Assembly (NCBI GenBank): GCA_020832705.1
Contig: JAFIEE010000015.1
Coordinates: forward strand, 1 to 35,899
Reading direction: 5' to 3'
Length of the DNA stretch: 35,899 nucleotides
From: Paracoccaceae bacterium
Lineage (GTDB): Bacteria; Pseudomonadota; Alphaproteobacteria; Rhodobacterales; Rhodobacteraceae
Positions 18,497 through 29,223 of the stretch are shown piece after piece. Positions within the stretch are counted from its first letter, which is position 1, and each line of letters opens with the position of its first letter. The position numbers were made by a program, and so were the translations under genes. Below the pieces are notes generated by a model that made no database searches, had not been told where the DNA came from, and saw only the letters and a program-made list of their open reading frames with translations.

Positions 18497-19236
18497 CCCG
18501 GACTCCCACCATTCTGATCACCGGCGCCGGCAGCGGGATCGGGCGCGCCACCGCGCAGCGCTTCCTGTCCGAAGGCTGGCGGGTCGGGCTGATCGGACGC
18601 CGCCGCGCGGCGCTGGACGAGACCGCTGCCAGCCATGCCGACGCGCTGGTGCTCCCGTGCGACGTGACCGACGCCCAGGCGGTCGATGCCGCGTTCGACC
18701 GTGCCGTGACACACTGGGGGCGGATTGATGCGCTTTTCAACAATGCCGGGCGCAACCTGGCCGCCAACACCCCTGACCGGATCGACCCGGAGGATTTTCG
18801 CGCGGTGATCGAGGTCAACCTGGTGGGCATGTTCCTGTGCGCGCGCGCCGCGTTTGCCCGGATGCGCGCGCAGGATCCGCAGGGCGGGCGGATCATCAAC
18901 AACGGTTCGATCTCGGCCCATGCGCCACGCCCGGGGACCATTGCCTACACCGCGTCGAAACACGCGGTCACCGGGCTGACCAGATCCCTGTCGCTGGATG
19001 GGCGGCCCTTCGGCATTGCCTGCGGCCAGATCGACATCGGCAATGCCGTCACCGAGATGGCGGCGCGCATGGCCCGCGGCGTGCCCCAGGCTGACGGGTC
19101 GATCCGCCCCGAGGCGATGATGCGCGTGGATACCGTCGCCGAGACCGTTTTCCGCATGGCCTGCGTTCCCGAGGGTGCGAACATGCAGTTCGTCACGGTC
19201 ATGGCGACGAATATGCCCTTTGTCGGGCGTGGATGA
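18493..19236 (+). CDS. SDR-family NAD(P)-dependent oxidoreductase
   Basis: ILITGAGSGIGRATAQRFLSEGWRVGLIGRR...LFNNAGRN...IAYTASKHAVTGLTRSLSLDG. Confidence 0.93.
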   Translation: MTRTPTILITGAGSGIGRATAQRFLSEGWRVGLIGRRRAALDETAASHADALVLPCDVTDAQAVDAAFDRAVTHWGRIDALFNNAGRNLAANTPDRIDPEDFRAVIEVNLVGMFLCARAAFARMRAQDPQGGRIINNGSISAHAPRPGTIAYTASKHAVTGLTRSLSLDGRPFGIACGQIDIGNAVTEMAARMARGVPQADGSIRPEAMMRVDTVAETVFRMACVPEGANMQFVTVMATNMPFVGRG

Positions 19237-19255
19237 ACAACGAAGGACAACGCGG

Positions 19256-20188
19256 ATGACCAGAGTTCTTGCCATCGGAAAATACAAGGAAGCGGACGCG
19301 CAGGCCCTGCGCGAAGAATTCGACGCAGTTGCGATCCCCACCCCCGCCGCCAGCGCAACCCTGGATGATACTGTCCGCAACCGGATCGAGGGCGTGGCGC
19401 TGATGGGGCACCGACCATTCGGGGCTGATGAACTGGCGCTGTTGCCGAAGTTGCGGGCGCTCTCGATCTATGGCGTGGGATTCGATGCCGTCGATATCGC
19501 GGCAGCGCGTGCGCGGGGCATTACCGTCACAAACACTCCCGGCGTGCTGAGTGACGATGTGGCCGATACCGCGATCGGCCTGTGGATTGCCGTGGCGCGC
19601 AACTTCGAGGAGGGCACGCATCTGGTGCGCAGTGCGGACTGGGCGCACAGGCCCCCGCGTCTGGGATTCACCATCACCGGACGGCGCACCGGGATCGTGG
19701 GTCTGGGCCGGATCGGCCGCGAGATTGCGAACCGCCTGACCGGGTTCCGCAGCGAAATCCACTATCTGGCCCGGTCGCCCAAGGACACGCCCGGCTGGAC
19801 CTTTCACGCCGATATCCTGTCGCTCGCCCATGCCGTGGATGATCTGTTCATCGCCACGGTGGGGGGCGCGGAAACACGCGGCATGGTGGGGGCGGATGTT
19901 CTGGCCGCACTGGGTCCGGGCTATGTCATCAATATCGCGCGCGGCACGGTCATTGACGAGGCGGCGCTGATCGCCGCGCTGGACAATGGCCCCATTCGTG
20001 GCGCCGGGCTGGATGTGTTTCAGGCTGAGCCGCATGTGGACCCGTGCCTGGCCCGGCATCCGAAGGTCTATCCGTTGCCGCATATCGCGTCGGCCACGGT
20101 CGAGACGCGCGCCCGGATGGGGGCGCTTCAGCGCAGCAACCTGCGCGCGCTCCTGGCGGGTGATCCGCCCCTGACCCCGGTGACATGA
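19256..20188 (+). CDS. D-isomer-specific 2-hydroxyacid dehydrogenase
   Basis: MTRVLAIGKYKEADAQALREEF...ALSIYGVGFDAVDIAAARARGITVTNTPGVLSDDVADTAIGL...RTGIVGLGRIGREIANRL...VINIARGTVIDEAAL...GAGLDVFQAEP; start moved to the internal Met at 19256. Confidence 0.93.
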   Translation: MTRVLAIGKYKEADAQALREEFDAVAIPTPAASATLDDTVRNRIEGVALMGHRPFGADELALLPKLRALSIYGVGFDAVDIAAARARGITVTNTPGVLSDDVADTAIGLWIAVARNFEEGTHLVRSADWAHRPPRLGFTITGRRTGIVGLGRIGREIANRLTGFRSEIHYLARSPKDTPGWTFHADILSLAHAVDDLFIATVGGAETRGMVGADVLAALGPGYVINIARGTVIDEAALIAALDNGPIRGAGLDVFQAEPHVDPCLARHPKVYPLPHIASATVETRARMGALQRSNLRALLAGDPPLTPVT

Positions 20189-20221
20189 CGCGCGGCCTGC
20201 GGGCGGTTGGTGCGGGTGGGA

Positions 20222-20959
20222 TCAGCCGATGACCGTGTGCACGGTCCCGACCCCGTCGATGCGCCCTTCGATTTCGGTGCCTCCGGGCAGGAACACCATC
20301 GGATGCAATGACCCGGTGAGGACGATCTGCCCCTTGCGCAGCCCGCCGCAATGCGTGCCCAGCATCCCGGCCAATGCCTGAAGCGCCGCCAGCGGATCGC
20401 CGCCCGGCACCGCGACCGCACCGTCCAGAATGACCCTGTCGCCGATGCGCAGCCAGGCGTGCAGCCTTGCGGCGGCCCGCGCATCGGGCGGCGCCGCGTC
20501 CCCCAGCACCAGGGCGGCATTGCGCTGGTTGTCGGCCAGAGTGGCCAGGCGGTGCTGCAGGGCCGGACCTTTCATCCGGGTGCCGACAAGTTCGATCACC
20601 GCCACCGGTTCGGCCAGTGCGGCCAGGCGTTCGGCAAGATCGGGAGCGCCGGGCGCAGGCGGGTCGGCGCGCAGACGCAGGCCAAGTTCCAGCTCAACCG
20701 CCAGCGTGTCGCCGGGCAGGGCGCCGAAACTGCTGCCGCTTGGTCCGATATCGGCCGCGAAGATCGGCGCATGGACCTGCTCCGTATCCGGCTTGCGGGC
20801 GCATTTGAACGCGCCAACGGGGCCAAGCTCGTCCGCGACCATCGCCTGAACGGCATAGGCCTGGGCGGTATCGGTCGGAAGTTCGGGGCCGGGGTCGATC
20901 AGTTGCCGGTCGCGCCGCGCCCGCAGCAGGTCCGAAGCGAAGCGTTCGGGATCGAACAT
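20222..20959 (-). CDS. 2-keto-4-pentenoate hydratase / MhpD-like hydratase-decarboxylase family
   Basis: 245 aa; MFDPERFASDLLRARRDRQLIDPGPELPTDTAQAYAVQAMVADELGPVGAFKCARKP...LAVELELGLRLRAD...KGQIVLTGSLHPMVFLPGGTEIEGRIDGVGTV. Confidence 0.82.
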   Translation of the reverse strand: MFDPERFASDLLRARRDRQLIDPGPELPTDTAQAYAVQAMVADELGPVGAFKCARKPDTEQVHAPIFAADIGPSGSSFGALPGDTLAVELELGLRLRADPPAPGAPDLAERLAALAEPVAVIELVGTRMKGPALQHRLATLADNQRNAALVLGDAAPPDARAAARLHAWLRIGDRVILDGAVAVPGGDPLAALQALAGMLGTHCGGLRKGQIVLTGSLHPMVFLPGGTEIEGRIDGVGTVHTVIG

Positions 20960-21067
20960 GAAACCCTCCAGTGTTGCGCGCAGTCCTGTCCGGCGCGACG
21001 CGGCGGACGCAAGGCCGGGCGGGATCGTGCCCCGCCCGCCTGCGTGAAGCCTGCCGAAAGGGATGGC

Positions 21068-22015
21068 TTACTTGATGTTCTCGTCGGCCCATTTCTTGTG
21101 CTTGGCAAGCGCGACCAGTCGCTTGTCGCGCCAGCGCATCCGGTCCTGCAACTGGTCCATCGGCAGCACCTTGCGGCGTTCCTGTTCGATGTAGTCGACC
21201 AGCGGACCGTCCCAGGGCACCAGATCGCGCTGGGTTTCGGCGATGGCACGGTTCAGCGGCTCGCCCCGGATCGACGACTCGCGGATGCCCTTGTCATGGT
21301 TGATGTCACGCTGCTCGAACGGGCCGATGAAGGACCAGCGCTGAGAAATCCCTTCGGACATGGCCAGATCAACATCGCCCGGCGTGGCGACCCCGGCGGC
21401 GACCAGGCGATAGGCCTCGTGCAGGATCGGCGCCTGGAACCGGTTCATGATGAAGCCCAGGATTTCCTTTTTCAGCGTGATCGGCACGAGGCCGATCTCC
21501 TCGAACAGGGTGCGGGTCGCCGCGACAAGCGCGGAGTCGGTCCACGGGGCGGGCACGATCTCGATCAGGCGCACGGCATAGGGCGGGTTGGTCGGGTGCG
21601 CGACCATGCAGCGGTGCTTGCCGGGCAGCCCGTCGCTCCACATCGAGGCAACGATGGTCGAGGTGGAGCTTGCCAGCACCACATCAGGCGGGCACAGAGC
21701 ATCCAGTTCGGCAAAGATCTTCTTCTTCAGCTCCAGCTTCTCGGGGGCGTTTTCCTGCACATGCACCGCGCCGTCCACGGCGGCTTCGGTCGTCGGCGCA
21801 ATGCTGATCCGCCCCATCACCGCATCGGCGCTGTGACCGTTCAGGAAATCCTCGGCCTCCAGGTCCTCGGCGGTCTCGCGCATCCGCGGGATGCTGGCCT
21901 CGGCGGCGCCGTCGACGGGGTCGAACATAGACACCTCGTACCCGCCCCGTGAAAAGCAGATCGCATAAGCGCGCCCGATGGCGCCGGCTCCGATCATTGC
22001 GACCTTTTTTGCCAT
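21068..22015 (-). CDS. 3-hydroxyacyl-CoA dehydrogenase family protein (lambda-crystallin / L-gulonate 3-dehydrogenase-like)
   Basis: MAKKVAMIGAGAIGRAYAICFSRGGYEVSMFDPVDGAAEASIPRM...VVLASSTSTIVASMWSDGLPGKHRCMVAHPTNPPYAVRLIEIVPAPWT...EILGFIMNRFQAPILHEAYRL; start at 22015, not 22186. Confidence 0.9.
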   Translation of the reverse strand: MAKKVAMIGAGAIGRAYAICFSRGGYEVSMFDPVDGAAEASIPRMRETAEDLEAEDFLNGHSADAVMGRISIAPTTEAAVDGAVHVQENAPEKLELKKKIFAELDALCPPDVVLASSTSTIVASMWSDGLPGKHRCMVAHPTNPPYAVRLIEIVPAPWTDSALVAATRTLFEEIGLVPITLKKEILGFIMNRFQAPILHEAYRLVAAGVATPGDVDLAMSEGISQRWSFIGPFEQRDINHDKGIRESSIRGEPLNRAIAETQRDLVPWDGPLVDYIEQERRKVLPMDQLQDRMRWRDKRLVALAKHKKWADENIK

Positions 22016-22079
22016 GTTGATACTCCCTTGGCATGATTTGGTTTCTGTCGGCGCATCGCTGTGCGGCTGCCGCGCGGCC

Positions 22080-23096
22080 TTATCGGTGGATGCAGGCCTT
22101 GAAGTGCCCTGGCGCGGCTTCGACGAGGGGCGGCACCGTTTCGGCGCATTCCGGCGTCGCAATCGGACAGCGCGTGCGAAACACACAGCCGGATGGTGGG
22201 CGCAGCGGGCTGGGAATGTCGCCCTTCAGGATCTTGCGCTTGCGTGCCCGCGCCCGCACCGGATTGGCGATGGGCACCGCCGAGATCAGCGATTCCGTAT
22301 AGGGATGGCGCGGATTGTGATAGAGCGCGCTTGCAGGCGCGATTTCCATGACACGGCCCAGATACATCACCATGACCCGGTCGGCGATGTATTCCACCAC
22401 CCCCAGATCATGCGCAACGATCAGCATGGCAAGCTGCATTTCCTCCTGCAGGTCCTTCAGCAGGTTCATGACCTGCACCTGGATCGACACATCCAGCGCC
22501 GACACAGGTTCATCCGCAACCACGAATGTGGGATTGACCGCCAGCGCCCGCGCGATGCCCACCCGCTGACGCTGCCCGCCCGAAAACTCGTGGATGTAGC
22601 GGCGTATATGCTCCGGCCGCAGCCCGACCTTGTCCAGCAGGGACGCCACCCGATCGGGGATTTCCTTGCGCGGGATGATGTTGTGGACCAGCAGCCCCTC
22701 GCCGATCAGATCACCCACGGACATGCGCGGGTTCAGACTGGCATAGGGATCCTGAAAGATGAATTGCATCCGGCGCCGGAAGTCGCGCATTTCCGCGCCC
22801 CGCAACGGTGCGATATCGGTGCCGTCGAACAGGATTTCGCCGCTGGTGGGTTCCTGAAGGCGCAGGATCGTCTGGCCCACGGTGGTCTTGCCGGAACCGG
22901 ATTCGCCCACCAGAGCAACCACTTCGCCGCGCTGCATCGTGAAGGAAACATCCTCTACCGCGCGCACAATTCCGGCGCCGGCACCCAGCAGGCCCGCACG
23001 CAGCGTATAGTGTTTCTTCAGGTTCCGGACATCCAGCAAAGGCGACCCTGTCGTGGTGGCCCCGGAGGCGACGGCAGAGATTGCACGCGCGTTCAT
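22080..23096 (-). CDS. Dipeptide/oligopeptide ABC transporter ATP-binding protein (OppF/DppF type)
   Basis: [16 protein letters not shown]...[24 protein letters not shown]...[33 protein letters not shown]. Confidence 0.96.
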   Translation of the reverse strand: MNARAISAVASGATTTGSPLLDVRNLKKHYTLRAGLLGAGAGIVRAVEDVSFTMQRGEVVALVGESGSGKTTVGQTILRLQEPTSGEILFDGTDIAPLRGAEMRDFRRRMQFIFQDPYASLNPRMSVGDLIGEGLLVHNIIPRKEIPDRVASLLDKVGLRPEHIRRYIHEFSGGQRQRVGIARALAVNPTFVVADEPVSALDVSIQVQVMNLLKDLQEEMQLAMLIVAHDLGVVEYIADRVMVMYLGRVMEIAPASALYHNPRHPYTESLISAVPIANPVRARARKRKILKGDIPSPLRPPSGCVFRTRCPIATPECAETVPPLVEAAPGHFKACIHR

Positions 23097-24127
23097 GCCT
23101 GTTCTCCTGCAGCCTGTGCCAGCGCGAGTTCACGCCAGCGGATACAGCGGACCAGGTGATCGGCGGTATCTGTCGGTTCCAGTTCGGGGCGTGACTGTGT
23201 GCAGATGTCCCGTGCAAACCTGCATCGGGGGTGGAAGGCACAGCCGGGCGGAAGCGCGGTGGGGGAAGGCACGTTGCCCGGGATGGCCCGCAGCCGCGTG
23301 GACCCTTGCTGGGCAAGCCGCCCCAGTTCGGGGATCGAGTCCATCAACCCCTTGGTGTAGGGCATCCGGGGAGACTCGAACAGCGAGAACACATCCGCCG
23401 TTTCGACGGCCCGCCCGGCATACATGACCACCACCCGGTCGGCGACCTCGGCCACGACGCCCAGATCATGGGTGATGAACAGGACGCTCATGCCGATTTC
23501 CTTCTGCAGATCACGGATCAGCTCGAGGATCTGGGCCTGGATCGTCACGTCAAGCGCGGTTGTCGGTTCATCGGCGATCAGCAGTTCGGGGCGGCAGCTC
23601 AGCGCCATGGCGATCATCACGCGTTGACGCATTCCCCCCGAAAGTTCGTGCGGATAGGCGTCGGCGCGTGCGCCCGGGTCGGGGATGCCGACAAGCTCCA
23701 GCAGCTCGACCGCCTGTTTCCAGGCCTGGGTGCGTCCCTTGTTCTGGTGGAGGACGATTGCCTCGACGATCTGGTCGCCGACCTTGTAGACCGGGTTGAG
23801 GCTGGTCATCGGTTCCTGAAAGATCATCGCGATCCGGTTGCCCCGGATCCTGCGCATCTGGTTATCCGATTTGCCGAGCAGTTCCTCGCCATCGAAACGG
23901 ATGCTGCCGCTTTCGACCCGCCCGCCTTCAGCGAGAAGCTGCATGATCGACAAGCTGGTCACGGACTTTCCCGACCCGGATTCACCGACCACGGCCAGCG
24001 TCTCGCCGCGCTTGATGGTGAGCGAAAGGTTGTCCACCGCGCGCACCGGACCATTGTCGGTGTCGAACACCGTGGTCATGTTGCTGAGTTCCAGAAGCGT
24101 TTTATTCGACACGGGTGGCCTGCTCAT
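23093..24127 (-). CDS. Dipeptide/oligopeptide ABC transporter ATP-binding protein (OppD/DppD type)
   Basis: [25 protein letters not shown]...[52 protein letters not shown]; 4-nt overlap with the downstream ATPase gene. Confidence 0.96.
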   Translation of the reverse strand: MSRPPVSNKTLLELSNMTTVFDTDNGPVRAVDNLSLTIKRGETLAVVGESGSGKSVTSLSIMQLLAEGGRVESGSIRFDGEELLGKSDNQMRRIRGNRIAMIFQEPMTSLNPVYKVGDQIVEAIVLHQNKGRTQAWKQAVELLELVGIPDPGARADAYPHELSGGMRQRVMIAMALSCRPELLIADEPTTALDVTIQAQILELIRDLQKEIGMSVLFITHDLGVVAEVADRVVVMYAGRAVETADVFSLFESPRMPYTKGLMDSIPELGRLAQQGSTRLRAIPGNVPSPTALPPGCAFHPRCRFARDICTQSRPELEPTDTADHLVRCIRWRELALAQAAGEQA

Positions 24128-24197
24128 GCTGGTCAGGGAAAAGGGGCGTTCGGGCGCGCGGTTTCTGTCGCGCCCGACAGAGCGGATGGCGACCCGC

Positions 24198-24758
24198 TCA
24201 ACTCCGCGAAGACGTCACAAAGGCGATCATCGCACGGCAGAACGCTCCCAGATCAGGCGGCGTGCGCGAGGTGATGAGGTTGCCATCCTGGACCACTTCC
24301 TGATCCAGCCATTCGGCCCCGGCATTGATGGCATCGTCCTTGATCTTGGCGACACAGGTGACCTTGCGCCCCTTCAGGATTCCGGCGGACACGGGCGTCC
24401 AGATCCCGTGGCAGATGGCGGAAACCATCTTCCCGTCGGCATTGAGTTGCTGGACCAGCGCCTTGACTTCGGGCAGGTGGCGCAGGTGGTCCTGCGAATA
24501 CCCACCCGGGCACAGCACGCCGTCATAATCCGCGGCCCGAGCATCGGCGACCTTCAGTGTCTTTTCATGGTACTGGCGGTGCTTCAGATACCAGTCGATC
24601 GCCAGATCGTGCTCGCCGCGTGTCGGTGCCTCGCCGTCTGCGGTCAGAAGGTGGATCTCGATCCCCTCTTCCTTCAGGCGCCAGATCGGATAGAGGATTT
24701 CCATCTCGTCCACCCAGTTGGCGGCAAGGACGGCAATTCTGGCGGGTCTGTCGGCCAT
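24198..24758 (-). CDS. DJ-1/PfpI family protein
   Basis: [42 protein letters not shown]...[41 protein letters not shown]; nucleophile-elbow AICHG. Confidence 0.92.
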   Translation of the reverse strand: MADRPARIAVLAANWVDEMEILYPIWRLKEEGIEIHLLTADGEAPTRGEHDLAIDWYLKHRQYHEKTLKVADARAADYDGVLCPGGYSQDHLRHLPEVKALVQQLNADGKMVSAICHGIWTPVSAGILKGRKVTCVAKIKDDAINAGAEWLDQEVVQDGNLITSRTPPDLGAFCRAMIAFVTSSRS

Positions 24759-24791
24759 GATGATCTCCTTGTTGAAGTGAGGACGTTGCGG

Positions 24792-25748
24792 TCAGTTGCG
24801 CAGCTTCACGTCCAGGTAATCGCGCAGCCAGTCCCCCAGCAGGTTGAATGACAGCACCGTCAGCGTGATCGCCACGCCGGGAAAGACTGCCAGCCATGGT
24901 GCACGCAGCATCAGATCGCGCGCCTGTGACAGCATGTTGCCCCAGGTCGGAATGCTTGGCGGCACGCCCAGGCCGAAGAAGCTCAGCGCACTTTCGTAAT
25001 AGATCGCCACCGCCAGCGAGAACGTGGCCACGATGACCAGCGATGACATCACATTCGGAGTGATGTAGAGCCGAAGGATCCGGAAATGCGACAGGCCCAG
25101 TGCGCGCGCGCCGTCGACATAGGGCGTCGCGCGGACCTTGAGCACCTCGCCCCGGACGATGCGCGCGTAATCGGCCCACTGTGTGATCGCGATGACCAGG
25201 ATAAGCTGCACCACGCCAGCCCCCAGAAGCCCCATCGCCACCAGGCCGATGAACAGGCTGGGGAAGGCAAGCTGCAGATCCACAAGCCGCATGATCACCG
25301 CATCCGTGCGCCCGCCCACATAACCGGCAATCAGTCCCATCAGGAAACCGATGCTGCCGCCCACAAGCACTGCGCACAGGGCGACGATCAAGGTCATGCG
25401 CGCGCCAACCACCAGCCGCGAGAACGCATCGCGACCCTGCTGGTCGGTGCCCAGAAGGTAGGTGATCGTCCCGCCTTCACTCCACGACGGCGGAACGAAG
25501 CGAGCGCCGAGATTGAGCGCGTTGACCGGATGGGGAATGAGTGCAGGCCCGAAGATCGCAGCAAATGCAATCGTCAGAAGGATGATGCAGGCGATCGTCG
25601 CGGTGCCGGAACGCAATATGGAACGCAGGACCCGCCGAATGCTGTCACGATAGGTGTCGGCGGGGCCGTCGCTGGCCGATTTCTCGTTCAATGCCGGTGT
25701 TGTGGACATGCTCGGGTCCTTGCTGGATGTGTCTTGCATAGCCTTCAT
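24792..25748 (-). CDS. ABC transporter permease (DppC/OppC type)
   Basis: LLGTDQQGRDAFSRLVVGARMTLIVALCAVLVGGSIGFLMGLIAGYVGG...LLGDWLRDYLDVKLRN. Confidence 0.95.
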   Translation of the reverse strand: MKAMQDTSSKDPSMSTTPALNEKSASDGPADTYRDSIRRVLRSILRSGTATIACIILLTIAFAAIFGPALIPHPVNALNLGARFVPPSWSEGGTITYLLGTDQQGRDAFSRLVVGARMTLIVALCAVLVGGSIGFLMGLIAGYVGGRTDAVIMRLVDLQLAFPSLFIGLVAMGLLGAGVVQLILVIAITQWADYARIVRGEVLKVRATPYVDGARALGLSHFRILRLYITPNVMSSLVIVATFSLAVAIYYESALSFFGLGVPPSIPTWGNMLSQARDLMLRAPWLAVFPGVAITLTVLSFNLLGDWLRDYLDVKLRN

Positions 25749-26677
25749 GACCGGCGCAGCCGCGGATCAAGCAGCGTGTAGATAACGTCCACGATGAAGG
25801 CGAGAACGACATACATGACGGCGACCAGGGTCAGCGCGCCGGCCACCACCGGAATATCCATCAGCCGGATGGAATCGAGCAGGAAGCGCCCGAAGCCGGG
25901 CCAGGAAAAGACGCTCTCGACGACCATGGAGCCGGAGATCAGCGATCCAAGCTGCAAGCCGCTGATGGTCACATATGGCAGCATGGCGTTGCGCACGACA
26001 TGGCGATACATCACGCGCCGCGGGCTCAGGCCCTTGGCGCGGGCGGTGCGCACGAAATCCTGCCCCATCAGCTCCAGCACGGCGCCGCGCATCATCCGCG
26101 TCAGATAGGCCATGGTCAGCAGCGACAGGGTGAAGACGGGCATGATCATGTATTTCAGCTTTTCGCCCAGGGTCTCGCCGCCCATGCCGGATGCGGGCAG
26201 CCAGCGCAGATGGATGGCGAACAGAAGGATCAGCATGATACCGACCCAGAAATTCGGTGCCGCCTGACCGACCAGCGCAAATGTGCGTGCGATGAAGTCG
26301 ATCGGACGGTTGCGGTGCATGGCGCTGATCACGCCGACCGGGATCGAAACGCAGATGGCAAGCAGCAGGGCAGGCACCGCGAGGATGATGGAATTTCCAA
26401 GCCGCGAAATCAGCAGGCCAAGGACCGGCTCCTGGTGACGATAGGACAGGCCGAAGTCGCCCTGCACGACACCCCACATGAACTGGCCATACTGAACGAT
26501 CAGCGGACGATCGAGGCCCATCTGCTGGCGGACACGGTCGATGGTTTCCTGGGTCGCATCGTCACCGATCCGCATGAGCACCGGATCGCCGATGATGAAC
26601 ATCAGGACGAAGGAGATTGATGCTGCGGCAAACAGGACAATGAAGCCGTGATACAGACGCTGGGCGATATAGGACAT
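25745..26677 (-). CDS. ABC transporter permease (DppB/OppB type)
   Basis: MSYIAQRLYHGFIVLFAAASISFVLMFIIGDPVLMRIG...QMGLDRPLIVQYGQFMWGVVQGDFGLSYRHQEPV...YTLLDPRLRRS. Confidence 0.95.
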   Translation of the reverse strand: MSYIAQRLYHGFIVLFAAASISFVLMFIIGDPVLMRIGDDATQETIDRVRQQMGLDRPLIVQYGQFMWGVVQGDFGLSYRHQEPVLGLLISRLGNSIILAVPALLLAICVSIPVGVISAMHRNRPIDFIARTFALVGQAAPNFWVGIMLILLFAIHLRWLPASGMGGETLGEKLKYMIMPVFTLSLLTMAYLTRMMRGAVLELMGQDFVRTARAKGLSPRRVMYRHVVRNAMLPYVTISGLQLGSLISGSMVVESVFSWPGFGRFLLDSIRLMDIPVVAGALTLVAVMYVVLAFIVDVIYTLLDPRLRRS

Positions 26678-26756
26678 CGTGGTTTCCGATCCGCTCGCAT
26701 ATCCGAGGCGTTTTGAACGTCAGGCAACCTGAACAGCGGCAGGCCCCCGGCTGGGT

Positions 26757-26785
26757 CCCGGAGGCGGCGCGGCGCCGCCTCCGGG
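26757..26785 (-). promoter_or_regulatory. 13-bp GC-rich stem-loop between substrate-binding protein and permease genes
   Basis: CCCGGAGGCGGCG-CGG-CGCCGCCTCCGGG starting 8 nt past the substrate-binding protein stop; no T-tract. Confidence 0.6.
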
Positions 26786-26793
26786 GTGCGGTC

Positions 26794-28329
26794 TTATTCG
26801 ACCAGACGGATCTGGGCGAAGTCCTCGACCAGGAAGGACGGGTGCGGATAGTAATGCGCCACCCGGTCGCTGATCGCCCGGAACAGGGGCACACGGAACT
26901 GGGTCAGCCAGGGACCACCTTCGGCGTGCAGGATTTCCTGCATGCGATGGTTGATCTCGGTGCGGCGGTCCTGATCGACGGTCCGGACCAGTTCTGCGTA
27001 GAGATCATACCACTCCTGATTGAACCAGTTGGTCGAATTCGACGGCCGGTCCGGATGGGTCGCCCACATGTCGGTTTCCGGCGTGTTCTCGCCGGCAGAC
27101 CAGTGGTGCGCGTGCAGGTTCAGCGTGCCTTCGACATTGCGGGGCAGCCAGACCGGGCGCGACAGCATGTTCACCTGGCTGATGTTGATACCGACTTCCG
27201 TCAGATAGAAGGCGGCGGCTTCGGCCCAGTCGAAGGCATCGGGGTGCAGAACGTCCAGTTCGACCGTGAAGCCATCTGGGTATCCGGCCTCGGCCAGCAG
27301 TTCACGCGCCTTGTCCGGGTCGTAGCCATAGGGCTCCAGGTTGGGGTTGTGGTTCGGCGGATTGACCATCGTGACCGCCTGTTCCGCCTCGCCCAGGGCG
27401 AAGGCGTCGATCAGCGCCTGCGTGTCGATTGCCCATTGCATGGCCTGCAGAACCCGCGGGTCGTTGAAGGCTTCATGAAGGTTCACGTTCACGATCAGGA
27501 CAGCACGCACGAGGCTGTCGCCGACAATCAGGTCCACGCCTTCGGCCGCGCGCACGTCTTCGGCATTCGATGGCGACACGGGCGCGATATCCACCCCGCC
27601 GGTCAGAACTTCGGCGAGCATCGTCGCCGGTTCCGGAATGACGCGATAGACGAGGCGGTCGAAATTGGGCATCGGACCCCAGTAGTCCTCGTTCCGCTCC
27701 ATGACGATCCGCTGGTCACGGACCCATTCGACCAGCTTGAAGGGGCCGGTGCCCACCGGCATCCGCGATGACTCCTGCTGGCTCAGTTCGCTGTAATGCC
27801 CGGGCTCCAGGATGAAGGCCCCGTTGCGCGACAGGCGCTGCGGCAGGATCGGCACGGGTTCGTGCGTGACGATATGCACGGTGTAGTCATCAATGATGTC
27901 AACATGCGAGATCGGCACATCGATGATCTTGTCACCGGTTTCGAAGTCCGGATGATGCGGACGCTCGATGGAGAACTTCACCGCCTCTGCATTGAACGGG
28001 GCGCCGTTGTGGAAGGTCACCCCTTCGCGCAGCGTCAGCTCCCAGGTCAGATCGTCAATTGGCTCCCAGCTTGTGGCCAGCATCGGGCGCAAACCCGAGC
28101 GCTCGCCGTGTTCCTTGGACAGGTCGTAGTCCCAGATCAGCGGATCAAAAAGCGCAATGGTTGCGGGATGGTCGGCAATGCTGCCACGGGCCGAATGCGG
28201 ATCAAGGTCCTCGGCATCGGCGTAGATCCCCTAGGTCAGCGTTTGCGCGCCGGCGTGATGGATGCCGAATGGCATCAGTGCTGCGGCGGCCACGACGGGC
28301 AGCAGCGGTGAACGTGGTCTCATGGTCAT
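26794..28329 (-). pseudogene. Family-5 (peptide-type) extracellular substrate-binding protein interrupted by an in-frame TAG at 28231-28233
   Basis: Frame reads MTMRPRSPLLPVVAAAALMPFGIHHAGAQTLT*GIYADAEDLDPHSARGSIADHPATIALFDPLIWDYDLSKEHGERSGLRPMLATSWEPIDDLTWELTLREGVTFHNG...; single stop, no frameshift. The track lists only the remainder from an internal Met at 28092. Confidence 0.85.
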
Positions 28330-29016
28330 TCCGGATATCCTCCGTTGGTTGGAGCGCGACGAACAGGCGAGGGCCTGATCTGCACGCGGGATTCCGGCCA
28401 GCGCACCCGGAAAGGCGTGCAGGAACACCCGCCATCCTTCAGGGGGTTCTGGCCGGTGATGCAGCCGGGATGCCGGCTGCACGGCGAGGCGTACATCGCC
28501 CGTTTCGTCCCGGGGTGCGCGGGCGCCCCGACAGGGTTCTTTTCTGCACGCCCCTGCATGCGCTGCACGTCCGGTCGCCAGGCTGACCGGCGCAGCATGC
28601 GAGGCTGTTCATGGCGGGGCCGGGCGTCCGATGACCCGGCATTGATACGTCGAACTTCGGAGCGCGGCGCGTCTGCTGACAGGCACGCGCGGTGCGTGAT
28701 GCCGCTATCCGAACCGGCACGTGCCCCATCCGGGGGGCAGGGCCGTTGGTCGGCGGGGCTTGCACTCGCCGGAGTTGCGGCGACAAGACCCTCCGCGGCG
28801 CGCGTCACCTTTGGGGCGCCGATGTCATGGCGCAGCCGGGCCGGAGGTGGTGCCTTTGCGCTCCGCACGGCGCTGTCGGCGCAGTGCGCGCCGCCACGCT
28901 CAAGCCTGAGACTTGCGGCGCAGATCAGGGTGCCGTTGCCGGAAAGTCCAAACCCCAACTGCCCCTCCCTGCTTTGGTGCCTGGCGTGGCGGGCCGACCC
29001 CATGATCGACTCGAAC

Positions 29017-29032
29017 TGTAATTTTAAATACA
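29017..29032. promoter_or_regulatory. Candidate GntR-type operator TGTAATTTTAAATACA
   Basis: Imperfect palindrome (6 of 8 paired positions) in an AT-rich patch of the divergent region; TGTATTTT recurs at 29300-29307. Confidence 0.35.
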
Positions 29033-29181
29033 ATGCATGCATGCCCGGATGTCAAGTGTGCTTTTTGCCCTCCTGCGTTCTTGGAGCTTCGGCGAAGGCG
29101 CGGGGCTTGCCGCGGGCGGCGATCTGCTCTGGATGCGTGGGGCTGATCGCACAAAACCATATGAAAAAAAACATAAAAAAT

Positions 29182-29223
29182 TGAATCATGCATAAACGGA
29201 AGCTTCAGCGCTGAATCTTGCAT
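29182..29223 (+). repeat. Pair of 12-bp direct repeats, 30 bp apart
   Basis: TGAATCATGCAT (29182-29193) and TGAATCTTGCAT (29212-29223), 11 of 12 identical, upstream of glyoxalase gene. Confidence 0.6.

Noticed and set aside
20351-21952. 533-aa plus-strand ORF opposite the hydratase and dehydrogenase genes
   Set aside because: Antisense shadow; His/Gly/Gln-rich with no family resemblance.
22016-22186. 57-residue N-terminal extension of the dehydrogenase at 21068
   Set aside because: Rossmann start MAKKVAMIGAGAIGRAYA begins at 22015; upstream residues are Arg-rich and overlap the preceding ATPase gene.
28326-29184. Overlapping 238-aa minus and 279-aa plus ORFs in the divergent region
   Set aside because: Both translations are Arg/Ala/Cys/Pro-rich without family features and overlap each other; treated as noncoding, though a decayed gene is not excluded.
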